From Hydrogenibacillus schlegelii (lineage in GTDB: Bacteria; Bacillota; Bacilli; Thermicanales; DSM-22653): a stretch of DNA of 64,000 nucleotides. The stretch lies in contig NZ_JXBB01000034.1 of the NCBI RefSeq assembly GCF_001653195.1, positions 84,129-148,128 on the forward strand, given 5' to 3'. Below are positions 33,929-42,661 of this stretch, in pieces. The position numbers were made by a program, and so were the translations under genes. How positions within the stretch are numbered: position 1 is the stretch's first letter; each line of letters begins with the position of its first letter. The notes beneath the pieces were generated by a model. That model worked only from the letters and a program-made list of their open reading frames with translations, did not search any database and was not told where the DNA came from.

Positions 33929-34642
33929 TCACCGCAGCCACGACCCGCCGAAGAGGGCCGTCAGATACGCCGAGATCTTATTCAGCTGCCCGGTAAAAAG
34001 AAGCAGCCCCATCGCGATCATAAGCACACCGCCGATTTTCACCAGCGCGTTCGAATAGCGCATGATCCAGCGCGTGCTCCCGATGAAAAACCCGAGCACC
34101 ACGAACGGCAGCGAAAAACCGAGGGCAAAAAAGAGCGTATACCACATCGCCAGCTCCGGCTGGCTCGCGGCCATGATGAGAATCGCCCCGAGCACCGGCC
34201 CGATGCACGGCGTCCAGCCGGCGCCGAAGACGAACCCGATCAAAAACGAGCCGAGAAGCCCCGACGGCCGCCCTTTGAGCTCCATCCGCCACTCCCGGTT
34301 CAGAACATCCAGGTTGAGCCACCCGAGGAGGACGAGCCCGAAGGCGATGACGACGATGCCGCCGATCTGTCCGATGAGCCGCTGATAGTCTTGGAACAGG
34401 CGTCCGATTTCCGAAGCCCCGAGGCCGAGCAAAAAATAGATGACCGAAAGCCCGAGGGCGAAGGCGAGCGAATGGCCGAAGATCCGCCACCGGACGGCGG
34501 ACGGCGGCCCCTCCCGCATCTCCCGGACGGACACCCCCGTCACGTATGACAGAAACGACGGATACAGCGGGAGCACACACGGCGAGACGAACGACACCAC
34601 GCCGCCCCAAAACGCCACCCAGACCGTCAGATCCCCCGCCAT
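33929..34642 (-). CDS. ccdA: Cytochrome c biogenesis / thiol-disulfide transmembrane protein CcdA
   Basis: 237 aa, six membrane helices. CcdA hallmark cysteines are in VSFVSPCVLPLYPSFLSYVTG and GAGWTPCIGPVLGAILIMA. It moves reducing equivalents from cytoplasmic thioredoxin to extracytoplasmic thioredoxin-like proteins such as ResA. AAAGGAGG precedes the ATG. The two TlpA/ResA-type genes upstream on the same strand are its likely partners. Confidence 0.95.
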   Translation of the reverse strand: MAGDLTVWVAFWGGVVSFVSPCVLPLYPSFLSYVTGVSVREMREGPPSAVRWRIFGHSLAFALGLSVIYFLLGLGASEIGRLFQDYQRLIGQIGGIVVIAFGLVLLGWLNLDVLNREWRMELKGRPSGLLGSFLIGFVFGAGWTPCIGPVLGAILIMAASQPELAMWYTLFFALGFSLPFVVLGFFIGSTRWIMRYSNALVKIGGVLMIAMGLLLFTGQLNKISAYLTALFGGSWLR

Positions 34643-34768
34643 TCGCGACGCCTCCTTTCGCTCCGTGCGCTTCGTCCCGGTTTTCCGCGCCGAACCGGGA
34701 TCGACCGCCGTCCCCGCGCATCGGCCACACCGCTCGCTCCGGCACCCGTCCCAGCGCTCGCTCCGGTG

Positions 34769-35602
34769 TCACACCCGCCCGCCGGAGGCCCGCCTGCCGC
34801 CCGAAGTCGCCGAACCGGGCGACCGCGAAACGGACTCCCCGCCGGTCCATCCGGTCCCCCGCCGGGCGAGCCCGTACAGCCCGCCGTAAATCCCGGCCGC
34901 CGCCACCGCCGCCCACTGAAGCGGGGAAAGGCCCGCGTAAAGCCGGACGGCCTCCAGGCTTTCGGCGAGCAGAAGAAGCCCGAGCGTAAGGCCGATCGCC
35001 GGTTCCATCTCCGGCGGGGCGGCGCTGCCGGCCGAAGGCGGCGCACCGTTTTGGGAAGACTCCTTGTCGTTTGGAGGTGCCCCCGTTTCTTCGGCTTCTC
35101 CGGCCTGCGCTGACGTCCGCCCGCCCGCCGGCCGCCCCGGTGCTCGGCCCCCCGACCGATACGCCGCCCAGAAAGCCGGCACCGCCACCGCCGCCCGGAC
35201 GAGCGAGATCGCCTCTCCCCGCCGGACGGCGTCAAACAGCCCCCACAGGCCGTAGCCGGCCAGAGCGACGACGAGGAGCCACCGGAACGATCGGAACACG
35301 GACGCCCATCCTCCGGCCCGGACCGCCTTTCGTTCCATGTAAAAAAAGGCGATCGCCGCCGAGGCCCCTCCGACGCCGAGACCGACGTCGCCGCTCTGAA
35401 GCAACCACAGGCGAAGCGGATCCAAAAGGAGCCCCGGATGAAAAAGAAGCGGCGTCAACTTCCAGCCGACGACCGCGGCAAGCCCGACCGCCGTCCAGAC
35501 GTCCGTCGCCCGGGCCCGCTCCGCCGGCGGGAGCGCCCGGGCGACGACCGCCCCCGCGACGCCAAAGGCCAAAAGGAGAAGGAGCCAGTCGACGTTCAGC
35601 AT
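34769..35602 (-). CDS. Hypothetical polytopic membrane protein
   Basis: 277 aa. The N-terminal two thirds have about five helices, including WLLLLLAFGVAGAVVARAL, VGLAAVVGWKLTPLLFHPGLLLDPLRLWLLQSGDVGLGVGG and FRWLLVVALAGYGLWGLF. A Gly/Ala/Pro-rich hydrophilic loop follows, then one or two helices (LTLGLLLLAESLEAVRLYAG). The first part faintly recalls prolipoprotein diacylglyceryl transferase topology, without its catalytic motif. Located between ccdA and a ResA-like gene, so a role in the thiol-redox or cytochrome pathway is inferred. Confidence 0.6.
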   Translation of the reverse strand: MLNVDWLLLLLAFGVAGAVVARALPPAERARATDVWTAVGLAAVVGWKLTPLLFHPGLLLDPLRLWLLQSGDVGLGVGGASAAIAFFYMERKAVRAGGWASVFRSFRWLLVVALAGYGLWGLFDAVRRGEAISLVRAAVAVPAFWAAYRSGGRAPGRPAGGRTSAQAGEAEETGAPPNDKESSQNGAPPSAGSAAPPEMEPAIGLTLGLLLLAESLEAVRLYAGLSPLQWAAVAAAGIYGGLYGLARRGTGWTGGESVSRSPGSATSGGRRASGGRV

Positions 35603-35629
35603 CCCGCGCCTCGCTTTTCGCCCGGGCCG

Positions 35630-36166
35630 CTACGGGCGGGCGATCTTTTTCATCAGCGTCTCGACGACCTCTTCGCTCATCGCGCCCATGTGACGGGCGA
35701 TGATGACACCGCTTCGATCGATGAAAAAGCTCGTCGGAAAGGCCCCGACGCGGTAAAGGCGCATCACCGACCCGTCCTTGTCATCCAGATAGACCGGAAA
35801 GGTATACCGCTCCTCCGCCAGGAACGCCTTCGCATTCGCCAGCGTATCGCTCGTCATCGGGTTGACCATCACAAACACGACGTCCTGGCCGTATTCCTCA
35901 TACGCCTTCTGGAGATACGGCATCTCGGCCCGGCACGGCGGACACCACGATTCCCAGAAATTGATGAAAATCGGCTTTTGCCCGATGAGCGCCCCGACGT
36001 CCAGCACCCCGCCGCCGTCCAGCGCTTCGATCGTAAACCCCGGCGCCCGGTAGCCCTCTTCCGCCCGAACCTCCCGAGCCGTCTTGGTCCCTTCCCGGGT
36101 GTTCCAGTAGATGGCGACGCCGAGCAGCAAAAGAAGCGCCAGCACCGACACAACCGTCCTCTTCAC
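35630..36166 (-). CDS. TlpA/ResA-like membrane-anchored thioredoxin 1
   Basis: 178 aa. N-terminal anchor (VVSVLALLLLLGVAIYW), then an AhpC/TSA-type thioredoxin fold with redox motif NFWESWCPPCRAEMP (WCPPC near residue 75) and a cis-Pro region FPTSFFIDRSG. It faces outside and probably receives electrons from CcdA to reduce apocytochrome c or other disulfides. GTG 36166 follows GGAGGTG. Confidence 0.88.
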   Translation of the reverse strand: MKRTVVSVLALLLLLGVAIYWNTREGTKTAREVRAEEGYRAPGFTIEALDGGGVLDVGALIGQKPIFINFWESWCPPCRAEMPYLQKAYEEYGQDVVFVMVNPMTSDTLANAKAFLAEERYTFPVYLDDKDGSVMRLYRVGAFPTSFFIDRSGVIIARHMGAMSEEVVETLMKKIARP

Positions 36167-36321
36167 GACGCACCTCCGCTATCGCCGTCAGCCGTATTCC
36201 GATCTGTATCGCCTTTGAACGCCTCGGCCCCACGCGCCCAGACGCTTCCTGACCGTCCGACAAACGCTCCACGACCGCCGGCGCTCTTTTCGTCCGCCGT
36301 CGGACAGGCCTCTTCTCACCG

Positions 36322-36843
36322 TCAGCGGCCGGTGATCGCCTTCGCGTAAAACCGCTCCACCATCTCGGCGGTCATCGGACCGATGTGATCGACCGCCACC
36401 GTTCCGTCCGGCGCGATGAAAATCGAACGGGGAAGGTCGTATACCCGGTACCGCTTCGTGATCGTCGCCTCCCGATCGAGGGCGATCGGATACGTCACCC
36501 CGGTCCGCCGAACGTAGCCCTGGATCGTGACGGCGCTTTCACCGGTGTTGATGCCGATGACGATGAAACCGTCGTCCTTGAACTTCTGGTACACTGACTC
36601 GATCGCCGGCATTTCATCGATGCAGGACGGACAGTACGTCGCCCAGAAGTTGAGGAGCACCGGATGGCCCCGCAGCTCCGACAGCGTCACCGTCCCGCCG
36701 TCGAGCAAAGCTGCCGTAAAATCCGGCGCCGGCCGACCGACTTCGATCGGCTCCGCCCGCGAGACGAAGTTCGACCAGATCACCCAGGCGGCGCCGGCCA
36801 GCAAGAGGACGACGAGCCCCGCCTGTACGGCGCGGTTTTTCAT
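36322..36843 (-). CDS. TlpA/ResA-like membrane-anchored thioredoxin 2
   Basis: 173 aa. N-terminal anchor (AGLVVLLLAGAAWVIW), then NFWATYCPSCIDEMPAIESVYQKF (CPSC redox motif), IVIGINTGES and LPRSIFIAPDG. The active site differs from the neighbour (CPPC versus CPSC), so the two may serve different partners. GGGGGAGGG precedes ATG 36843. Confidence 0.88.
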   Translation of the reverse strand: MKNRAVQAGLVVLLLAGAAWVIWSNFVSRAEPIEVGRPAPDFTAALLDGGTVTLSELRGHPVLLNFWATYCPSCIDEMPAIESVYQKFKDDGFIVIGINTGESAVTIQGYVRRTGVTYPIALDREATITKRYRVYDLPRSIFIAPDGTVAVDHIGPMTAEMVERFYAKAITGR

Positions 36844-36983
36844 CCGCCCTCCCCCCTGTCTTCCGCCATCTTACCACAACCGAAAAAGCCTCGGCAACCG
36901 GCGGGGGTATTGCGAGTGAGTCAAGCCTATCGCGAGTCGGCTCGACAGGACGTCATTCCGGCTTGTCGTTCGCCGCCGGGTTG

Positions 36984-37143
36984 GGAGTGAAACCTGGCTG
37001 AAAGCCTGCATTTCGCCGCGGCATTCCAGATACCATTCGCCAGGGCTGTTGGCGGTAAACTCGATGTCATAGGGCTCTCCCGGAGCGATCGCCAGCCATG
37101 GGTTGATGGGTTGCCCGAAGGTGGCGACGATCTGAAATTGCGA
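36984..37143 (-). pseudogene. Fragment of a multicopper oxidase C-terminal domain
   Basis: Read on the minus strand, this frame encodes FQIVATFGQPINPW followed by LAIAPGEPYDIEFTANSPG and EWYLECRGEM. It aligns by eye with the end of multicopper oxidases (R-F-Q-V-V-x-I-D-G-R-P-V-N-P-W, then G-E-W-x-x-H-C-H). The His-Cys-His copper ligands are degraded to L-E-C-R, there is no start codon, and upstream domains are missing. An intact oxidase lies about 400 bases away with a different sequence. The remainder of the 330-base gap 36844-37173 shows nothing else. Confidence 0.65.
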
Positions 37144-37173
37144 CGCCGAAGACGGCGATCACGCCTTCCGTCG

Positions 37174-37413
37174 CTACTCCTTTTGTCGCATCTTCTCAAT
37201 CTCTTCCTTGATCCATCGAAGCTCTTTCCTAATGTTCTCGATTTCTTCATGATTCGCCGTGTGCTTTTTCCCCGACTCGACACTCGCGACCAGCCGGACG
37301 ATCAGCCAGACGAAAAGCGCAAGCAGGATCAAGCCAAGAAAAAGAAAAAGAAAAGGAAAGCCGAACATCCAGCCCCCGTATCCCCCATAGCCGCCCATCA
37401 TCGGACCCATCAT
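37174..37413 (-). CDS. Small Met/Gly-rich membrane protein with a coiled-coil tail
   Basis: 79 aa beginning MMGPMMGGYGGYGGW, then one membrane helix (FGFPFLFLFLGLILLALFVWLIVRLV) and a charged helical tail (EEIENIRKELRWIKEEIEKMRQK). GAGGGG precedes the ATG-ATG start. The gene lies next to the multicopper oxidase, and the Met-rich N-terminus suggests copper binding, but this is inference. Confidence 0.65.
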   Translation of the reverse strand: MMGPMMGGYGGYGGWMFGFPFLFLFLGLILLALFVWLIVRLVASVESGKKHTANHEEIENIRKELRWIKEEIEKMRQKE

Positions 37414-37568
37414 TGGGGAATCCCCTCTTTCATGATTCTTCTCCAGGTTTGCGCGCCGTTTTCGAGCCACCACACATCGCGTTCACGGGAGACGGCGGCG
37501 AACCGCGGCGGCCGGTCGACCACACCAAGCCGGAGCCTCCCGTCCCTCCCCTCGGACGCCCCGTCCCC

Positions 37569-39164
37569 TCACGCTTGCTTCCGGTATTCGATGAGCGTCG
37601 CCATCCCCTGCTCCATGTGCACCAGCTGATGGCAGTGAAACAGCCAGCGCCCCGGGTTGTTCGCCACAAAATCGATCGTCATCCGCTCCATCGGCCGGAC
37701 GTTCACCGTGTCCTTCGGAATCGGTCGCCGAAGCGGCACGCCCTGGATCGACGTCACCCAGAACGTATGGCCGTGAAGGTGCATCGGATGATCGACCATG
37801 CTGTGATTGAAAAGCTCCAGCCGAACCCGCTCCCCCGCCCCGATCCGGGTCGGCGTCACGCGCGGATACGCTTCGCCGTTGATCGTCCAGACCGGCATCA
37901 TCATGCCCCCGCTTAAGACCATCGGAACGACGCGATCGACTGCCGGAAGCGCCGTTCCCGCACCTCCTGCGAGCGCCCAGTACGACCAGCTCTCGGCCGT
38001 CCCCGGAAGGTGAGAGCCGCCCCCGCGATCCGATGGGGTGATCGACTCGCCGTCCGCTTTGGCCACCTCCACTGAAATGCGAAGCGCCTCCTGGCCCGGG
38101 ATCTTCGACCGAATCGCAAACGTTCCGGAGCGTTCGGCGACGAACCACGCGTCGATCCGCTCCGCCGGAGCGAGAAAAAGGTCGCCGAACGGCACCGGCT
38201 CCGGCAGGGCATTGCCGTCCACGTGATCGACGAGAAAATGGGCCCCGGGCGCCTCGAGCCAGAACGGTTCCGTGGCGCTCGCGTTGATGAGCCGGAGGCG
38301 AAGCCGCCCGCCTTCCGGCACCCGCAGCGGAGGAAAGGAGGCGGCCGGGAGGCCGTTTACGAGATAGAGGAGATTCGGCGGCACGCCGCCGCCCATTCCG
38401 CCCATCCTGCCCATCCCGCCCATGCGACCCGGACCGCCCATCATACCGCCCATGCCACCCACGGGCCCGCTCCCTTCGGTCAGCGCGCCGACCGGATTGT
38501 TTTCGGGGTCCGGGCCGAGGGTGTGCAGCATGAGGATCGCCTCGGCTTCCGCCTCCCAAGGCCGCCCGCCGCTTTCCTCCGGCCGCCCTTCCGCTTCGCC
38601 GGCCGGCGGATCGATGATGAACGGCCCGAACAGGCCAAGCGGAATCTGACGCACTTCATCGACGTGCGCGTGATACCAGCGCGTCCCTCGGGGCGCCGCG
38701 ACAAACGAGTAGACGAACGTTTCGCCGGGGGGGATCGGCTCCTGGGACACGAACGGCACGCCGTCCATCGCTGGCGGCGTGTGCACGCCGTGCCAGTGGA
38801 ACGTAAGCGGCGCGTCCGTCCGGTTTACGACGTCGATGATCAGCCGATCCCCCTCCGTCGCCCGGATCTCCGGCGCGGGGAAGCGGCCGTTCACCCGAAA
38901 AGCCGGAAAGGACGGTCCGCCGGGAAGGCGGACGACGTCCCGAGTCACGACCAGCCGGATCCGACGCTCCCGTCCGACTGCCGGCGGCCAGGGCGGGGCC
39001 GACGGAAGGGCCCACCCGTCCGTCGCCGCCGGTTCGATCGGCTTCGGTTCCCGAACGAGCGCCCGGACCAGCGGATAACCGGCCGCCAGGGAAAACAGGG
39101 CGACGCCGGCCGCCTTTAAAAACGCTCGGCGGGTCGGCCGCAAACGGTCATCGTCCATCGTCAT
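37569..39164 (-). CDS. Multicopper oxidase, Tat-exported
   Basis: About 531 aa. The N-terminus has a twin-arginine signal (RPTRRAFLKAAG, then a hydrophobic core). Copper-ligand motifs are complete: FHWHGVH, WYHAHV, HPMHLHGHTF and FHCHQLVHMEQGM. A Met/Gly-rich loop near residues 230-260 (repeated GGMGRMGGM) resembles methionine-rich regions of CueO/CopA-type cuprous oxidases. Likely extracytoplasmic Cu(I) oxidase in copper tolerance. It follows copA with 89 bases between. tatC in the same window could supply export. Confidence 0.92.
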   Translation of the reverse strand: MTMDDDRLRPTRRAFLKAAGVALFSLAAGYPLVRALVREPKPIEPAATDGWALPSAPPWPPAVGRERRIRLVVTRDVVRLPGGPSFPAFRVNGRFPAPEIRATEGDRLIIDVVNRTDAPLTFHWHGVHTPPAMDGVPFVSQEPIPPGETFVYSFVAAPRGTRWYHAHVDEVRQIPLGLFGPFIIDPPAGEAEGRPEESGGRPWEAEAEAILMLHTLGPDPENNPVGALTEGSGPVGGMGGMMGGPGRMGGMGRMGGMGGGVPPNLLYLVNGLPAASFPPLRVPEGGRLRLRLINASATEPFWLEAPGAHFLVDHVDGNALPEPVPFGDLFLAPAERIDAWFVAERSGTFAIRSKIPGQEALRISVEVAKADGESITPSDRGGGSHLPGTAESWSYWALAGGAGTALPAVDRVVPMVLSGGMMMPVWTINGEAYPRVTPTRIGAGERVRLELFNHSMVDHPMHLHGHTFWVTSIQGVPLRRPIPKDTVNVRPMERMTIDFVANNPGRWLFHCHQLVHMEQGMATLIEYRKQA

Positions 39165-39253
39165 CCCCCGTCTCTCGCAAAAGGTCGCCCCCGCGGCAAA
39201 GGCCGCGATCCTGTCCCGCGTTTTCAGCCCGGCGATAAGAACGGGCACCGACC

Positions 39254-41746
39254 TCACCGGCCGGACCCCTCGGGACCGACGGTCGAAAGCTTCATCCGCC
39301 GAAGCCGGAGCGCGTTCGTGACGACCGACACCGAGCTCATCGACATCGCCGCTCCGGCGACCCACGGCTGAAGGAGGCCCGCCCCGGCGATCGGGATGCC
39401 GACGGTGTTGTAGATGAACGCCCAGAACAAATTCTGCTTGATGTTCCGGAGCGTCATGCGGCTCGCCTCGATCGCCTGCACGACCCGGACGACATCTCCG
39501 CCGAGGAGCGTCACGTCGGCCGACTGAACGGCGATGTCCGTCCCGGCGGAAAAAGCGAGCCCGACATCCGCCTGCGCCAGCGCCGGCGCATCGTTCACCC
39601 CGTCGCCGACCATGGCCACCCGCCGGCCTTCCGCCTGGAGGCGCCGGACGATCTCCGCCTTTTCCTCCGGCCGCACGCCGGCAAAGACGCGCTCGATCCC
39701 CACCTCGCGGGCGACCGCCTCCGCCGCCCGACGGTGGTCGCCGGTGATGAGCACCGCCTCGATCCCCCGGGCCCGAAGGGCCGCGACCGCCGCCCGGGCG
39801 CCGGGTTTGAGCGTATCCTGGAGGGCGATCACTCCGAGGGGCACCGCTTCCCGGGCGACGGCGACGACCGTCTTCCCCTCCGCCTGAAGCGCCGCGATCT
39901 CCGGCTCGAGGGCGGCGATGTCGATGCCCTCTTCCCGTAGCCACGCCGGCGACCCGACGCGGACATCGGCCTCTTCCACCCGACCCCGGATCCCCCGGCC
40001 GGCGGCGCTTTTGACCCGCTTCGCCTCCGGTTCGGCGATTCCCCGTTCCCGGGCATAAGCGACGATCGCCCGGGCGAGGGGATGTTCCGAATGCGCCTCC
40101 ACCGCCGCCGCGAGGGTGAGGAGGTCCGCTTCCGTCACGCCGGCGGTCGGCCGGACGTCGGTCACCGCCGGACGCCCTTCGGTGAGGGTCCCGGTCTTAT
40201 CGAAGGCGACGACGTCCACCCGGGCCAGCCCTTCCAGCGACTCGCCGCCGCGAAACAGGATGCCCGCCTCCGCCGCCCGGCCGCTTCCGGCCATGACCGA
40301 GGTCGGCGTCGCCAGGCCCAGGGCGCACGGGCACGAGATGACGAGGACGCTGATCATGTTTTTGAGCGCCCGGGCAAAGGCCCCCGGATCGAGGACAAAA
40401 TACCAGAGGAGGAAGTCAAAGACCGCGATCAGGACGACCGCCGGGACGAACACGCCCGAGACGCGGTCCGCCAGGCGCTGGATCGGCGCTTTTTCGCCCT
40501 GGGCCCGCTCGACGGCGGCGACGATCTGCGCGAGCACCGTCTCCTCGCCGACCCGCGTCGCCCGCATGACAAACGACCCGTCGACGTTCACCGTCGCCCC
40601 GACGACCGGGTCATCGGCCTTTCGGTGGACCGGAAGGGGCTCGCCGGTGAGCATCGACTCGTCGACCGCCGCCTCGCCCTCGACGATGACGCCGTCGACC
40701 GGAATCTTCTCCCCCGGCCGCACCCGAAGGAGGTCCCCCGGCCGAACGCGCTCGACGGGCACCTCGACCTCCTCCCCGTCTTGAAGGAGGCGGGCCGTTT
40801 TCGCCTGCCGGGCCAAAAGCGCCTCGATCGCCCGGGCCGTCCGGCTTTTCGCCCGGGCTTCCAGCGTCTTTCCGAGGAGGATGAGCGTAATCAGCATGGC
40901 GCTCGTCTCAAAATAGAGATCGACCGGCCGCCCCTTTGCCGCATACTCCCAGAGCACGAGATAGAGGCTGTAACCGTAGGCGGCCGATGTCCCGAGCGCG
41001 ACGAGGACGTCCATGTTGGCGCTCCCGCCCCGGAGGTTGAGGTAAGCCCCGCGGTAAAAGGTCCACCCGATCCAAAACTGCACCGGCGTCGCGAGAAGAA
41101 GCTGCACCCATGGGTTCATGAGAATCTCCGGCACAAACCGTTCCCCGCCGGGGATGAGGTGGGCGAGCATCGTCCAGGCGAGCGGAAACGTGAGCAAGGC
41201 ACTTGCGAGAAGCCGCCGGATTCTGGCCCGCATCTCCTTCTCCTTCGGGTCTTCTTCCGTCCCTTCCACGAGCCACGCCGCAAAACCGGCGGCCTTCGCC
41301 GCTTCGATCAGGGCCTCCGGCCGGATCGCCTCAGGCGCAATCTCGATCCGCGCCTCCTCCGTCGCCACGTTCACCTCCGCCCGAAAGACGCCCGGCAGGT
41401 GGCGAAACGCCGCCTCCAGCCGCCGCCGGGACGCTTCGTCGTTCAACGTCCCACCGCCGAGCTTGAGGTGCACCGTTTTTTTCACCGTCCCGTAGCCGAG
41501 GGCGGCGATCGCCGCCTCCACCCGGGCGAGGTCGACCTTTTCGGGATCGAGGCGGATCGTCGCCTTCTCCAGGGCGAGGTTCACCTCCGCCCCGGCGACG
41601 CCGTCGAGCTTCGCGAGCCCCTTTTCAATCCGGGCCGCGCACGCGGCGCACGTCATGCCGGTCACGCCGAGCGTGACTTCCATTGCCCCCGGCGGCCCGC
41701 CTTTCGCCTTCGGCGGCGCTCCGACCGGCTCTGCCTGCTGCCCCAT
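39254..41746 (-). CDS. copA: Copper-exporting P1B-type ATPase CopA
   Basis: 830 aa. The first HMA domain has the copper motif [15 protein letters not shown]. The second HMA-like domain (about residues 92-145) has lost CxxC (LGGGTLND). Eight helices include the ion-site SCPCALGL. Other motifs are TGEPLP (actuator), DKTGTLTEG (phosphorylated Asp), SEHPLARAI (HP) and [18 protein letters not shown]. It pumps Cu(I) out of the cytoplasm. The operator-like element 240 bases upstream suggests its own copper-regulated promoter. Confidence 0.96.
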   Translation of the reverse strand: MGQQAEPVGAPPKAKGGPPGAMEVTLGVTGMTCAACAARIEKGLAKLDGVAGAEVNLALEKATIRLDPEKVDLARVEAAIAALGYGTVKKTVHLKLGGGTLNDEASRRRLEAAFRHLPGVFRAEVNVATEEARIEIAPEAIRPEALIEAAKAAGFAAWLVEGTEEDPKEKEMRARIRRLLASALLTFPLAWTMLAHLIPGGERFVPEILMNPWVQLLLATPVQFWIGWTFYRGAYLNLRGGSANMDVLVALGTSAAYGYSLYLVLWEYAAKGRPVDLYFETSAMLITLILLGKTLEARAKSRTARAIEALLARQAKTARLLQDGEEVEVPVERVRPGDLLRVRPGEKIPVDGVIVEGEAAVDESMLTGEPLPVHRKADDPVVGATVNVDGSFVMRATRVGEETVLAQIVAAVERAQGEKAPIQRLADRVSGVFVPAVVLIAVFDFLLWYFVLDPGAFARALKNMISVLVISCPCALGLATPTSVMAGSGRAAEAGILFRGGESLEGLARVDVVAFDKTGTLTEGRPAVTDVRPTAGVTEADLLTLAAAVEAHSEHPLARAIVAYARERGIAEPEAKRVKSAAGRGIRGRVEEADVRVGSPAWLREEGIDIAALEPEIAALQAEGKTVVAVAREAVPLGVIALQDTLKPGARAAVAALRARGIEAVLITGDHRRAAEAVAREVGIERVFAGVRPEEKAEIVRRLQAEGRRVAMVGDGVNDAPALAQADVGLAFSAGTDIAVQSADVTLLGGDVVRVVQAIEASRMTLRNIKQNLFWAFIYNTVGIPIAGAGLLQPWVAGAAMSMSSVSVVTNALRLRRMKLSTVGPEGSGR

Positions 41747-42098
41747 CGCCGTTCCCCCCTCTCAAGGCGCCCGGTGCCCGCCCCGAGCACCGGATCCTTC
41801 GTTTTGGCGACCGACGAACCGGCACGCCGATAAACCCGTCAGGCCCGGGGATTGGGATCGGGCGCCCGGGATTCACCCATCCGCGTCTTCACACGGCGGC
41901 CGGCCGCCCGATCAAGCGACTCAGGAAGCCCGCGGCCGAACGCCGCGATTTCTCCGGGAGTGCCGGACGCCTGAAGACGCCGAAATACAGGATGGGGGTA
42001 TCGTAAAGCGAAAAGAAAAGCGGCGACCGAGCGCCGGCTCATCGAACGCATTCGGCGTCCCTGCCCTCGGCGCCGGTTTCGGTTCACGGGGCGACCGA
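41747..42098. other. Intergenic region between copZ and copA
   Basis: 352 bases with no supported gene. It contains the operator-like 17-mer at 41985-42001. Open frames here look like GC-driven noise, and no CsoR or CueR regulator gene is present. Confidence 0.6.
41985..42001. promoter_or_regulatory. Copper-operator-like site upstream of copA
   Basis: ATACAGGATGGGGGTAT has the ATAC-N9-GTAT ends and G-tract of the B. subtilis copZA CsoR operator as I recall it. The same end pattern occurs at 42431-42447 in the copZ promoter. Confidence 0.55.
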
Positions 42099-42326
42099 TC
42101 AACGATCCGCCGGTTCCGCGGCCACAAGCGTATAACCGGCCGCTTCCACCGCCCGGCGCATCGCCTCCACATCGACCCGGGCCGGATCAAAGGCCACCTC
42201 CGCCCGACCGCCCTCCAGTTCGACGTGGACGTCTTCCACCCCGTCCAGTTCCGAAAGGGCCTTCGTCACCGTATGGACGCAATGTCCACACGTCATCCCA
42301 TCGATCTTAAGCACGAGCTCTCTCAC
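42099..42326 (-). CDS. copZ: Copper chaperone CopZ
   Basis: About 75-aa heavy-metal-associated domain with DGMTCGHCVHTVTKAL (CxxC copper site near residue 12) and a ferredoxin-like fold pattern ending in AGYTLV. It delivers Cu(I) to CopA. GTG 42326 is preceded by AAAGGAGAGG. First gene of the copper cluster on this strand, with its own promoter. Confidence 0.95.
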   Translation of the reverse strand: MRELVLKIDGMTCGHCVHTVTKALSELDGVEDVHVELEGGRAEVAFDPARVDVEAMRRAVEAAGYTLVAAEPADR

Positions 42327-42661
42327 GTCGCCCTCTCCTTTCCGCGGCCCGCCTGCCCCAAGCGCCCTCACCAAGCCGGTGATCGGGGCCGGCGGACGGC
42401 CGCCGGCTTTGATTTCATCTTCATCTTACGATACGGCTGTAAGGTATGTCAAGCCATCCAAAGACAGCACCCAACGTCGAAAAACACACCGCCTGTGTTT
42501 CGGACGAAGCCGCCGCCATCGCTACCGACCTCGCTTCTTCCGGCCATCGCCCGAGGTCGGACGGGCCTCCTGGGCGATGGAAGCGGAGGGAGTCCCTTTT
42601 CCCCGCCGGCGCCCGATCGAAACGGGCTTGCGCCTTGCCCGCGCGGACAAAGTCGCTTTGC
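42327..42661. other. Intergenic region between sleB and copZ
   Basis: 335 bases without a gene. The copZ promoter and operator occupy 42423-42452. Nothing further is seen between 42453 and the sleB stop. Confidence 0.5.
42423..42452 (-). promoter_or_regulatory. copZ promoter with embedded metal-regulator dyad
   Basis: On the minus strand TTGACA (42447-42452) and TAAGAT (42423-42428) are 18 bases apart. The spacer holds ATACCTTACAGCCGTAT (42431-42447), which fits an ATAC-N9-GTAT operator, and an overlapping CTTAC-N9-GTAAG dyad (42425-42443) of the MerR/CueR kind. Either CsoR- or CueR-type copper control is likely. Confidence 0.65.

Noticed and set aside
36927..37283. 118-codon minus-strand frame near the oxidase relic
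   Set aside because: It is in a different frame from the oxidase-like fragment and has no similarity I can see.
39164..39944. Extension of the multicopper oxidase into copA coding sequence
   Set aside because: The Tat signal starts at 39164; upstream residues are an out-of-frame read of copA.
41839..42102. Frame between copZ and copA as a possible CsoR regulator
   Set aside because: No CsoR-type Cys/His ligands or helical pattern; it reads as Arg-rich noise.
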